NCBI RefSeq assembly: GCF_029210485.1
Contig: NZ_JARGET010000038.1
Location: forward strand, 186,001-250,000
DNA length: 64,000 bases
From: Hoeflea sp. YIM 152468
GTDB taxonomy: Bacteria > Pseudomonadota > Alphaproteobacteria > Rhizobiales > Rhizobiaceae
Direction: 5' to 3'
Position numbers and translations under genes: made by a program. Positions 8,920-17,489 of this stretch are shown piece after piece (position 1 is the first letter of the stretch; each line of letters opens with the position of its first letter). The notes beneath the pieces were generated by a model that saw only the letters and a list, made by a program, of their open reading frames with translations, was not told the DNA's origin and did not search any database.

Positions 8920-9930
8920 ATGAGTTCCGCCGAGCACATCACCAACGAAGCGCCGATTGGCACGATCACCGAGGTGGCGGACTGCCAGCAGGAAGACCCT
9001 GTGAAACGGCATGCATGCCTCATCCGGATGGCGGCGGAAGGCGCACGCAGTGTGGGCAGCGACATGACGAGTTTTGAATTTCTGGCGGCGCTGGAAACGC
9101 TCAGCTTCGTTCAGTTGACCATTTCGTCGGCGCGCTATGCTTTGCTCGCCAACAAGCTCGGGACGGCATTTCCCGCACCAGTCCTTGATCCCAAGGTGTA
9201 CCTGAATTCCGGCTATGGAATTTGCGGACAACATCAGATGGTATTCTCTGCGATCCTGGATGAGCTGGGTATCAAATCCCGCATCGTGCAGCTATGGTAT
9301 TCCCATCCTGACGGCTCCCATGACAGCCACATTGCCGCCGAAGCCAAGATCGATGGCAAATGGGTCTATTTTGACACCACTGCAGGCGCCATCTTCTTCA
9401 AGGATATCAACGACCCCGCCAGTCAACTTTCGATCGCAGAGCTGATTGCGTTGGGCCGGAAAAATGTGGACGTCAGCATCAACAACAATGTGGCGTGGAA
9501 TTTTTCGCGCTTCTACACCGACTATGACTTGCTGGGGTATCTGGATGCCGATGATCTCGACGTTGCCGTCAATGGAGAGGGCACCGTTCGCCCGCTGATA
9601 AACTGGGACAATACCGACGGGACCCTGATTACAGCTTACGGGCAAAACTTTATTGGTGACAATCTGGTTGAAGAGAACGGCGTCGGGTACACATACAGGA
9701 TCACACCGCCGGAACCGGGGAAATACAGTTTGAAGGGGGCGGTGGATGTCGGTGGCTGCGCAGGCGGGCTGGAAATATGCACGCAGGACACGTGTCACGT
9801 TGTTTCCCAAGGCGAGATAGATTTTACCGCTGAAACGGGCGACGACGGGGCATTTATCTTGAGCGTGAAGGCTCAGGATGGTGTCTGCTATGCGGTTTTC
9901 AGAGAGCTTCACATCAAGAAGATCGAATAG
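8920..9930 (+). CDS. Transglutaminase-like cysteine protein without signal peptide
   Basis: 336 aa. Triad by fold: Cys102 in GYGICGQHQMVFSAIL, His137 in SHIAAEAKIDGKW, Asp152 in VYFDTT. The segment after the triad aligns with the secreted protein at 7143-8285 (FDPTFGSYF versus FDTTAGAIF), so the two are relatives. The ATG at 8920 follows GGAG (8911-8914) by five bases, better than the GTG at 8914. No signal peptide or membrane segment is seen at the chosen start, so it would be cytoplasmic unless exported otherwise. The C-terminus has four cysteines (GGCAGG, EICTQDTCHV) plus one in GVCYAVF, unusual for a cytoplasmic protein. Substrate unknown. Confidence 0.78.
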   Translation: MSSAEHITNEAPIGTITEVADCQQEDPVKRHACLIRMAAEGARSVGSDMTSFEFLAALETLSFVQLTISSARYALLANKLGTAFPAPVLDPKVYLNSGYGICGQHQMVFSAILDELGIKSRIVQLWYSHPDGSHDSHIAAEAKIDGKWVYFDTTAGAIFFKDINDPASQLSIAELIALGRKNVDVSINNNVAWNFSRFYTDYDLLGYLDADDLDVAVNGEGTVRPLINWDNTDGTLITAYGQNFIGDNLVEENGVGYTYRITPPEPGKYSLKGAVDVGGCAGGLEICTQDTCHVVSQGEIDFTAETGDDGAFILSVKAQDGVCYAVFRELHIKKIE

Positions 9931-10090
9931 GCTAATAACCCAACACGCCGGCACGCCAGCGGGAGCCAGCCTGGCTTAATCGCTGAACGCCATGTCACCC
10001 CATCGCTTCGATAGGCGAACCACAGCGCCTGCCCCGCTCGCGGGTGCGTAGCGCCAGGTTGAAACAATGGTCTGGCTATTAGACCCGGTC

Positions 10091-11146
10091 TCAGACAAAC
10101 CGCGTCACTTCCGGCACGAAATGCTTGTGCTGCAGCATGCAGCGCAGGATCGTGTCCTTGTTGGCTTGCGTCCACTCGACCGTGCGCCTGATGCCGTCGG
10201 CGTGATCCACCGACGCCTTGAAGCCAAGTTTTTCCAGCGATTTGGTGGTGTCGGCGAAGCGCTGGCCGGAGCGGTCCCAGTCGCGCGCGGGAGTCAGTGC
10301 GATCGGGGTTGCATTGCCGGTTGCCGCATTGATCCGCTCGGCCAGTTCGCGGATGGTGATTTCCACGCCGGAGCCGAGATTGTAGATTTCGCCCGGCTCC
10401 CCCTTCAGCGCGCAGGCCATCAGACCGCGTGCCATGTCTTCAACGAAGATGAAATCGCGGGTGGCGATGCCACCATTCTCCACCGGCAAGGCATCACCAT
10501 GCATGGCACGCCAGATGAAGGTGGGCGTCACATTGCGCCAGACGGTGTTGACCGTCCCGCGCCAGCGCCCCGCTCCGAGGATTTCGCCGGGTCCGTAGAC
10601 ATTCTGGAACCGCGCCTTGACGAAGGGCATCTCGTGGCGCGCCCAGTAGTAATTGCCATACATCTCTCCGACCAGCTTTGAGATCGAATAGGGGCTGTCG
10701 TGGTAGAGCGACACCGGCGCGTCTTCAAACGTGGCGCTTGCGCCATCAAAGGTCTTGGCGGCGACGGCACAGCCGGCCGCAGCATAGACCACCTTCTTCA
10801 GGCTCCTGATGTCTTTCAGCCGCTCAAACAGCTTCAGCGTCGTCAGCGTGTTGTTGTCGTGATCGGCGATGGGATCGGCAATCGAGGACTGGTTGCCGTG
10901 ATAGCAGGCCAGATGGAAGGCATAATCGAGATCATCATCAATGCCGCGCAGCACCCGGTCGTTGGTGATGGTTTCGCTGACCAGGTGGACCGCCTTGTGA
11001 TCGGGGACGTTGGCCGGGTCGGCGGAGAGGAAATTGTCGACGATGGTCAGCTTTCGCGGTGCCTGCTCGAGGATTTTTCTGACCAGGTTGGACCCGACAA
11101 AACCGGCGCCGCCGACCACCAGAACATTCTTGCCTTCAAAGCTCAT
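10091..11146 (-). CDS. NAD-dependent epimerase/dehydratase (extended SDR), sugar-nucleotide modifying
   Basis: 351 aa. Rossmann glycine motif GGAGFVG (12-18), NVYGPGE segment, and the YSISK catalytic Tyr153/Lys157 of extended short-chain dehydrogenases acting on nucleotide sugars. The C-terminal IRELAERINAATG region is typical of UDP-sugar 4-epimerases/dehydratases. First of four minus-strand genes (SDR2, SDR3, asparagine synthase-like lie upstream) that probably make one modified sugar for the locus polysaccharide. The exact reaction cannot be assigned. Confidence 0.88.
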   Translation of the reverse strand: MSFEGKNVLVVGGAGFVGSNLVRKILEQAPRKLTIVDNFLSADPANVPDHKAVHLVSETITNDRVLRGIDDDLDYAFHLACYHGNQSSIADPIADHDNNTLTTLKLFERLKDIRSLKKVVYAAAGCAVAAKTFDGASATFEDAPVSLYHDSPYSISKLVGEMYGNYYWARHEMPFVKARFQNVYGPGEILGAGRWRGTVNTVWRNVTPTFIWRAMHGDALPVENGGIATRDFIFVEDMARGLMACALKGEPGEIYNLGSGVEITIRELAERINAATGNATPIALTPARDWDRSGQRFADTTKSLEKLGFKASVDHADGIRRTVEWTQANKDTILRCMLQHKHFVPEVTRFV

Positions 11147-11227
11147 CGACTTGCTTCCCTCGTCGCATCATCCGAAAATCTGTTTGAACCGCCCCGGTGT
11201 CCGCGACGGCGTTCGCCGGGGGCCGGT

Positions 11228-12181
11228 TCAGCCCGCCTTGCCGTCGTCTTCAGGCGCCCGCAAATGGCTGAAGATGGCGACAACGCCGTGCTCGTCATAC
11301 CAGGAGAGCATGCGGCTGATCGTTTCCGCAAAGCTGTAGCGTGGCGACCAACCGAAGGCCTTGGTCGTGGCCGAGGGGTCGAGCACGACGGCCGGGACAT
11401 CATCGGCGCCGGGGTCGACTTCCGGAACTTCGCCGCCCTGCCAGCCGACATGCGCCGCCACGATATCGAAAATTTCCCGAATCGTGTGGCCGGTCCCGGT
11501 CGAAACATTGTAGCGGCCGACCGGCGCATCATCCTGCAGGGCAAGATCGGTGATGGCGAAGAAATCGTCCATGTCGATGAAATCGCGGATCGTGCGCGAA
11601 CAAAAGCAGGGCTTGTCGGCCTTGAGCCGGGTGTAGAACGTCGGAATCGGGCCAATGGCAAGCCGGGGCCCGGTGACGTTGGCCAGCCGGAAGGACACCC
11701 AGTTCAGATCGGACATGGCGAGATAGTCCTCGCCGCCCTGTTTGGAGATGCCATAGCTGGTGAAGGGCCGCGCCGGCGCATCGACCGGAATCGGAACGGT
11801 GTCGGGACGGCCATAGCCCAGCGCAGTGTGAAAATTCACGAACCGCTTGACGCCGGCCTTGCGCGCGGCGTTGATCACGTGAATCGTGCCCTCGACATTG
11901 GTGCGCGCATCGGTCAGCCAGTCGTCGGGATCCTTGTAGGCCGCCGCACTGTGAATGACATGGGTCGGCGCAAAATCCTCAAAGGCGCGGTCGACTGTAG
12001 CGCCAACGCTGACATCGCCTTCGATCACGGTCAGGCCTTCATGGCTTTCGGGCAGCGAGCCGCGGTTGCCGGTGGCGAAATTGTCAAGAACGCACACCGA
12101 ATGACCCGCCACGAGATACCGCTCGGTGAGGTTCGAGCCAAGGCAACCGGCTCCGCCGGTGATCAGGATGCGCATGCTCAT
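11228..12181 (-). CDS. NAD-dependent epimerase/dehydratase (extended SDR), tandem paralogue A
   Basis: 317 aa. GGAGCLG (9-15) nucleotide-binding motif, YGISK (143-147) catalytic pair, and FRLANVTGPR substrate-binding region. Start ATG overlaps the stop of the upstream SDR as ATGA, so the two are translationally coupled. It is clearly related to that neighbour over its length (shared blocks YKDPDDW/YKDPEDW, HTALGYG/QTALCYG, VSFRLANV/VTFRLANV, IRDF/RRDF), pointing to local duplication followed by specialisation. Reaction unknown; sugar-nucleotide epimerase or dehydratase by family. Confidence 0.87.
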   Translation of the reverse strand: MSMRILITGGAGCLGSNLTERYLVAGHSVCVLDNFATGNRGSLPESHEGLTVIEGDVSVGATVDRAFEDFAPTHVIHSAAAYKDPDDWLTDARTNVEGTIHVINAARKAGVKRFVNFHTALGYGRPDTVPIPVDAPARPFTSYGISKQGGEDYLAMSDLNWVSFRLANVTGPRLAIGPIPTFYTRLKADKPCFCSRTIRDFIDMDDFFAITDLALQDDAPVGRYNVSTGTGHTIREIFDIVAAHVGWQGGEVPEVDPGADDVPAVVLDPSATTKAFGWSPRYSFAETISRMLSWYDEHGVVAIFSHLRAPEDDGKAG

Positions 12182-13134
12182 TGGCCTTCCTTGCGGATTT
12201 CCCCACGTGCTTCCTTGAGGTGGGTGTAGCCGCCGACGACGCCTTCGCGGCTCCAGCGATCCACGGACACCTGAGCGATATCGGCCAGCGAGGTGATCTC
12301 GACATCGCCAAAATCGGCCCGCAACCGCGACGGGTCAAGCAGGATTGATGCCGCGTCGTCAGGGCCGAGCGGGCGCACTTCGGGTTCCGGGTAATCATTG
12401 AGTTTCATGGCGTTGACCACCGCATCATAGAGCTCGCGGATCGCCACATCCTTGCCCGAGGAGAAGTGATAGGTGCCGCTTCCCATGCCGTCGGATGCCT
12501 TGACCACGACCTTGGCCAGATCACCGGCATAGCAGAAATCGCGGCGGGCTTCGGTGACGAAGCACTTCTTGCCTTCGGACAGGCGCGAATAGAAAATCGG
12601 CAGCGGTCCGGAGACGTTGCGCTCGCCGATCACATTGGCGAGCCGGAAGGTGACCCAGTCCAGGCCGCTCAAATGGACATAATTCTCGCCGCAGGTCTTG
12701 GAGATCGCATAGGAGCAATTGTCCGGCTCGATCGGGTGGTCCAGAGTGATCGGCTGCTCCTTCGGATGCAAGCCGTAACACAGTGCTGTCTGGAAATAGA
12801 CAAAGCGCTTGACGCCATGCTTCTTGGCGGATTTTGCAACATTGGCCGTGCCGACGCCATTGACCAGGGCATCGGAGTACCAGTCTTCCGGATCCTTGTA
12901 GGAGGCCGCAGTATGGATGACCACGTCGGGCCCAAACTCTTCCATGGTCTTGTCGACCACATCAGCGTCAATGATCGATCCCTCAAGGGCCGTGAGGTTG
13001 GGATGGTCCACGAGGTTGTCACGCCGACCGGTTGCGAAATTGTCAATTGAGAAGACGCTGTCGCCGCGAGCAAGGAACATTGCCGCAACCGTGGAACCGA
13101 CCTGGCCGTAGCCACCTGTGATATAGACTTTCAT
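12178..13134 (-). CDS. NAD-dependent epimerase/dehydratase (extended SDR), tandem paralogue B
   Basis: 318 aa. GGYGQVG (7-13) and YAISK (142-146) mark an extended SDR; CYGLHPKEQPI and FRLANVIGER resemble sugar-nucleotide enzymes. Stops inside the start of the next gene (ATGA overlap), and lies 12 bp downstream of the asparagine synthase-like gene, so these are one transcription unit. Paralogue of the gene at 11228. The pair may act in sequence (for example dehydration then epimerisation) or form a heteromer; that is inference. Confidence 0.87.
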   Translation of the reverse strand: MKVYITGGYGQVGSTVAAMFLARGDSVFSIDNFATGRRDNLVDHPNLTALEGSIIDADVVDKTMEEFGPDVVIHTAASYKDPEDWYSDALVNGVGTANVAKSAKKHGVKRFVYFQTALCYGLHPKEQPITLDHPIEPDNCSYAISKTCGENYVHLSGLDWVTFRLANVIGERNVSGPLPIFYSRLSEGKKCFVTEARRDFCYAGDLAKVVVKASDGMGSGTYHFSSGKDVAIRELYDAVVNAMKLNDYPEPEVRPLGPDDAASILLDPSRLRADFGDVEITSLADIAQVSVDRWSREGVVGGYTHLKEARGEIRKEGQ

Positions 13135-13146
13135 AGGAATATCCGT

Positions 13147-15087
13147 TCAGATTTGGGAAGTTGGTGAGACTGGCTCATCTGTGGTGATCATCGCCCGATA
13201 CTCATGGGCCCGGTCATGAAACAGTTTATGCCAAAGTTCAAGGGACAACAGTCCCCATGTCTTTCGTGAGAACTGGCCACCATCGGCAAAATTGGCCATG
13301 ATTGCATCGGAGTTGAAAAACGGCCGGGACTTGGCTTTCTGACCAGAGAAAATGTCGCCGACGAATTCATTGAGCGGGCCTGTGTACCATTCACGCAATG
13401 GAACCGGGAAGCCCATCTTGTCCCGGCGCTGATAGATGCTGTCGGGCAGATGCGGCCGGGAGATGTTGCGAAGCAATTGCTTGAGCTTGCCGCCCGGAAA
13501 CTTGATGTCGGCCGGAATTGTCGCCGCCAGTTCAACGATGCGCTTGTCCAGGAACGGCACCCGCGCCTCCAGGCCATGCGCCATCGACATGCGGTCTTCG
13601 ACCTGCAGCAGCGCCGGCAGAAGGCACTTGAAATCAAAGTGCGTCATCGAATCGAAATAGGCCTCCTTGCGCACGTTGCGCTGGGAATTGAAGACTTTCT
13701 GGAAGCGCTCGAACACGCCGCCCATGTCCAGCGCATGCCAATCGACTTCATCCCTGATGTCATTGGAACGGTTGATGAGCTTGAAGTAACGCGAATCCAT
13801 TCCGTCAAACAGCCCCGATGAAAAGAACTCCCGGATCAGCGGCTTGTATTCCTTGAGGGTCGACAGGTTCGGAATGATGGATTCCGGCGTGACGACGAAA
13901 TTGCCGTTTTCATAAGTGCCATCAACCGAGGCCATCAGCACCCGTTCGAGATAGGCCACCAGATATCGGGCGTAGCCGCCAAAAATCTCGTCACCGCCCT
14001 GGCCGCCCATGACGACCTTGACATGTTCGCTGGCAAGCTTGGAGACCATGAACTGGGGAAACGAGCCGGGGCCGGCGATGGGAAAGTCCAGATGGTAGAT
14101 GACCTTGGAGATATTGTCGCGGAAATCATCGCTGGTGATTGCGATCTGCCGGAGATCGATACCGGCCTTGTCGCACGCGGCGCGCGCATGAGAGCTCTCA
14201 TCATAATCGGGACTTTCGAGGAATTTGCCGTGAAAGCCCAAATTGGCAAATGTCGGCTGGCCAGACGAGATGGCCGCGATGAAGCTTGAATCGATCCCGC
14301 CGGAAACATAGGCGCCAACCGGCACATCGGAGCGCAAATGAACCGCGATCGAATCCTCGATCATGCCGGTCAGCTCTTCCTCGAAATACGCGGCAGTATG
14401 ATGATAGTCGATATCGTAATGAACATCCCAGTAACGGGACGTCGTCACCTGGCCATTGCGGATGAGCAAGGTGTGCCCGGGAAGCAGCGATGAAACGCCC
14501 GCAAACAGGCATGTGTTGTCAATCGGATACTGGAAGCTGATATAGTCCGCAAGCGCATCCTTGTCGGTCTCGATTTCCGGTAAAAACGGCAGCAAGGCCT
14601 TGACCTCGGAGCCAAAATAAAAGGTGTCGCCAACCACTGTGTAGTAGAACGGCTTTATGCCGAAGGGATCACGCGCGGCAAAGACTTCCGACCCATCCCA
14701 TATCACAAAGGCAAACATGCCCCGCAACCGGTCGACACAGGCATGCCCCCACTTGGCATAGGCGGCGAGGATGACTTCCGTGTCGCTGTGGGTCTTGAAA
14801 TCCCAGAACGTCTTCAGTTGCTCCCGAAGTTCGACGAAATTGTAGATTTCGCCATTATAGACGATCACGGCGCCGTTCGCGCCTTCCATCGGCTGCGCCG
14901 CTCGCTCGTTGAGATCGATGATCGACAGCCGACGGTGCCCAAGAGCGATGCGATCGCAGGACGAAATCCATGATCCGTCGCCATCGGGTCCACGATGGGC
15001 GATCAAGGCTTTCATTGCCTTCAGGCGGCGTTCGATGCCCTCCGGCCCGGCGCCTTGCAGCGTCACGATTCCTACAATGCCGCACAT
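13147..15087 (-). CDS. asnB: Asparagine synthase (glutamine-hydrolysing)-like amidotransferase
   Basis: 646 aa, full length. Begins MCGIVGIV with catalytic Cys2 of the class II glutamine amidotransferase domain (about 2-215; RGPDG, YNGEIYNF and GMFAFVIWD blocks). The synthetase domain carries the pyrophosphate loop SGGIDSS (262-268) and the GGQGGDEIFGGY and EDRMSMAHGLEARVPFLD blocks. In polysaccharide clusters such proteins often amidate uronic acids or other glycan carboxyls rather than make asparagine; position next to three SDR genes supports that, but ordinary asparagine synthesis cannot be excluded. Confidence 0.9.
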   Translation of the reverse strand: MCGIVGIVTLQGAGPEGIERRLKAMKALIAHRGPDGDGSWISSCDRIALGHRRLSIIDLNERAAQPMEGANGAVIVYNGEIYNFVELREQLKTFWDFKTHSDTEVILAAYAKWGHACVDRLRGMFAFVIWDGSEVFAARDPFGIKPFYYTVVGDTFYFGSEVKALLPFLPEIETDKDALADYISFQYPIDNTCLFAGVSSLLPGHTLLIRNGQVTTSRYWDVHYDIDYHHTAAYFEEELTGMIEDSIAVHLRSDVPVGAYVSGGIDSSFIAAISSGQPTFANLGFHGKFLESPDYDESSHARAACDKAGIDLRQIAITSDDFRDNISKVIYHLDFPIAGPGSFPQFMVSKLASEHVKVVMGGQGGDEIFGGYARYLVAYLERVLMASVDGTYENGNFVVTPESIIPNLSTLKEYKPLIREFFSSGLFDGMDSRYFKLINRSNDIRDEVDWHALDMGGVFERFQKVFNSQRNVRKEAYFDSMTHFDFKCLLPALLQVEDRMSMAHGLEARVPFLDKRIVELAATIPADIKFPGGKLKQLLRNISRPHLPDSIYQRRDKMGFPVPLREWYTGPLNEFVGDIFSGQKAKSRPFFNSDAIMANFADGGQFSRKTWGLLSLELWHKLFHDRAHEYRAMITTDEPVSPTSQI

Positions 15088-15147
15088 CTAATCTGCTACC
15101 CTTCAGTTCTGTGCCATTCAGTTCAGACGAATTTCCTGTCGCAATGG

Positions 15148-16530
15148 CTAACTTGACAAATGACGCAGTATATTTTTGAGACCACGCGGCATCAAACGCA
15201 ATACAACTTCCAAAAGACTTGGCGGCATTCTGCGCACTGTGCCGGATATCACGGCCTTCAAATGTTTTGCAACCTTCGGACTCAACATTCCTTCCAAAAT
15301 CGGCTCTGGCCGCCCAAGAGGAACCGAACTCACCAGTCCCGGAAATGGCGTGAGAGTTCTGAACGGCAGACTGGAAAGAGCCTGGGCGGGCGTGAGCACG
15401 GCTTGCGGCGGCAAGGGATCGGCAAACAGCTTGGAAAGTTTCGGCGTCTGCGCAAGCGCCTCGGCGATGGTCCTGGCAAATGCCGGATAACCAAACCGGC
15501 CTGTGGTGACAATTTCCTCGAACGCCTGACGCCTCAACCTTTCAACCAGATCCTGGTCGTTCAACTGATGCAGAACCTCATCCAGATTCCCCCCGTCTTT
15601 GCTCAACGGGATAAAATGTCTGCCGGGTTTCAAAACGCCGGCATAGTTGCCGTCAAAGCCGATCAGCACCGTACCGCTGGAAATAGCTTCGAAAACCCTT
15701 GGGGAGATCTGATTCATCAACGCATCAACACGGCCAAGCTCCGGAATGGCAGCCCGGACAGTATCGTAGTCAGCGCCGGGGTTCCGTGCCAAAAACGCGT
15801 CAACACTGCGCCGCAACGATCCATCCCAGTCAAAACACGTGGCGCCGGATTCTGTGATCAGGGTCGCGCGGGAACTTTCGACAAACTCGGACCAGGCGGA
15901 TCCATACAGTCTTTTCCCTTCGGTGGTCTCGATGTCGCAAGGGACACCTTTCAAATCGCAGTGGCTCTTGACCAGTTGCGCAATGCTGAACTTCTCGCGG
16001 CCGAGATCGCCGTAACAATAGGGCAGTTCCCGCCCCCGGTAAGCGATCGCGACCTGCCGGTCGGCAAGGGGTCTTGTCCCGGACAGATCCGCAGGGGCCG
16101 AGGCCGGAACATAGCCGGTCAGAACATTGATGAACCGGGTGTCTGGAAAGCGGGAGGCCGGATATATTTTCTCAATCTCGGCAGCGGGCACACAGGTGAA
16201 CACCAGATCGATTCCAGCGCGCTCAATAAAGCTGCGGGTGGTTTCGGTAAAGTCGTACTCGTCCTGTACAAAGAGAACCTTCAGACCGGCATATCGTGAC
16301 AACATCTCAACAAAATCAGGTGGATAATTCTCAAATGCCACCCGAACGCTGTAATGTATCATCACGATATCAAAGAAATCGAATTCGACGTTGGGTACCG
16401 TTTGCTTCATGAACGGCATGAACGCAACCCGGACTCCGGGGATCATTCTGAAACTGTTCAAGTGCTCAAGAACAGCATTGGTGAAAACTGCATAGGGATC
16501 ATAAAGAGCCAACGCCCGCATTGTATACAT
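15148..16530 (-). CDS. Glycosyltransferase (family 1/CgeB-like, GT-B fold)
   Basis: 460 aa, no signal peptide. The C-terminal half has the block QISPRVFEAISSGTVLIGFDGNYAGVL... followed by a spacing typical of GT-B transferases that bind a nucleotide sugar (FEAISSG), then LRRQAFEEIVTTGRFGYPAF. The N-terminal half has alternating hydrophobic strands (FDIVMIHYSV, LKVLFVQDEYDF, IDLVFTCVP). Upstream of the asnB-like gene on the same strand with a 60-bp gap. Donor and acceptor unknown. Two start codons are possible (16530, 16521), neither with a strong ribosome binding site. Confidence 0.75.
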   Translation of the reverse strand: MYTMRALALYDPYAVFTNAVLEHLNSFRMIPGVRVAFMPFMKQTVPNVEFDFFDIVMIHYSVRVAFENYPPDFVEMLSRYAGLKVLFVQDEYDFTETTRSFIERAGIDLVFTCVPAAEIEKIYPASRFPDTRFINVLTGYVPASAPADLSGTRPLADRQVAIAYRGRELPYCYGDLGREKFSIAQLVKSHCDLKGVPCDIETTEGKRLYGSAWSEFVESSRATLITESGATCFDWDGSLRRSVDAFLARNPGADYDTVRAAIPELGRVDALMNQISPRVFEAISSGTVLIGFDGNYAGVLKPGRHFIPLSKDGGNLDEVLHQLNDQDLVERLRRQAFEEIVTTGRFGYPAFARTIAEALAQTPKLSKLFADPLPPQAVLTPAQALSSLPFRTLTPFPGLVSSVPLGRPEPILEGMLSPKVAKHLKAVISGTVRRMPPSLLEVVLRLMPRGLKNILRHLSS

Positions 16531-17099
16531 GTAGCAATCTACCTGAATTCGTGACTCTGGTCCGTGATATCTGCCAATGCCAGGACGAACGCAATGGTCT
16601 GGGAGGATTTTGTGCCTTCAAGATGCGCGGTGTTGAGGGTTGTACGTGCCTTTGCCCGGCTCGACAGCCCACATAGCACGATATCGGTTTGTCATCTTTG
16701 TCTGAATGTCGCAGGTGGCGCGCTTTGGTTCGGGCGTGCAAACCCGACACCAGCTCCTTTAAAATGGTGCCGACCCGTCAGCCCCTGCTTGCGGGCACGT
16801 TGGGCCTTGACCTGGGCTTGGAACAAGTTCGGGCGCCACCCCGGCACAATCTCGATCACCACCCTCTTGCTCAGCCGCTGCAAATCAGTGCGTTTCATAC
16901 CCACAAAAATTCAGAGATCGGCCCCCTTGGCAAGGGGGAATTGCGTGCCGCGTCTGCCAGAGCCTCAACGGCACCAACGCCACGCTTGAGCCAGAAGAGG
17001 CTGCGTACATACGGATAAATACTTCACTACTCATGTTTGACACGTCACTATGGGCGTTTTATACAGGTACTTTAAATCTTGCTGCGAGACGACAAACCG
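16531..17099. other. Long intergenic region: promoter, hairpin, no convincing gene
   Basis: Divergent gap between the glycosyltransferase and the XRE gene. It contains the odd palindrome CCCCCTTGGCAAGGGGG (16922-16938) and a near-consensus promoter (17037-17065). Frames such as 16564-16989 (+) and 16692-16904 (-) give proteins that match no family, with no ribosome binding site, so they are not called. The region may be a decayed gene. Confidence 0.5.
17037..17065 (+). promoter_or_regulatory. Near-consensus sigma-70 promoter for the XRE/SulP genes
   Basis: TTGACA (17037-17042), a 17-base spacer, TATACA (17060-17065). The -35 is a perfect consensus and the -10 differs by one base. Predicted transcript start near 17072, giving a leader of about 28 bases before the XRE ATG at 17100. 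Such a strong match is unusual in this GC-rich genome. Confidence 0.7.
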
Positions 17100-17372
17100 A
17101 TGATCACCGCGACACAATTGCGTGCTGCCCGCGCGCTTCTTGGAATAGATCAAAAAACGCTCGCGGCGATGGCCGGCATATCGCTGCCAACAGTACAACG
17201 GATGGAAGCCAGCGACGGCAATGTCCGGGGCATCATCGACACCCTGACCAAGGTGACTGACGCCCTCGACAAGGCCGGCATAGAACTTATCGGCGATCTT
17301 GCGCGCAGCGAGACTGGCGGGCGCGGGGTCAGGCTGAAAAAACCAACACCTGTATCCGGAAAACCGCTCTGA
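17100..17372 (+). CDS. Small XRE-family HTH transcriptional regulator
   Basis: 90 aa single-domain Cro/CI-type protein: TATQLRAARALLGIDQKTLA, AMAGISLPTVQRMEAS, then a short helical tail AGIELIGDL. The ATG at 17100 starts right before the HTH; an upstream in-frame TTG (17079) would add seven residues and is less likely. Sits 117 bp before a SulP permease in the same direction; this two-gene arrangement suggests it regulates the permease. An AT-rich stem with a T-run (17447-17472) lies between them and could attenuate read-through. Confidence 0.82.
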   Translation: MITATQLRAARALLGIDQKTLAAMAGISLPTVQRMEASDGNVRGIIDTLTKVTDALDKAGIELIGDLARSETGGRGVRLKKPTPVSGKPL

Positions 17373-17446
17373 ACATCACGCAAGTCGCGACGGCGACCGC
17401 CGACAGCCTTTGCCGACGATCCCGCCACTTGAAGCTGGACAAAGAG

Positions 17447-17472
17447 AAAACTGAAATACGGCAGTTTTTTTT
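17447..17472 (+). terminator. Weak intrinsic terminator or attenuator before the SulP gene
   Basis: AAAACTG (17447-17453), eight-base loop, CAGTTTT (17462-17468), then four more T. The run ends 17 bases before the SulP start codon. The stem is AT-rich, so termination may be partial. Confidence 0.4.
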
Positions 17473-17489
17473 AACAATGGGCTCTCGAA

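Noticed and set aside
10700-12229. 509-aa open frame on the plus strand
   Set aside because: Antisense to the SDR genes, which have complete motifs and start signals.
16692-16904. 70-aa minus-strand frame in the 16.5-17.1 kb gap
   Set aside because: Basic peptide without family match or ribosome binding site; may be chance or a remnant, not supportable.
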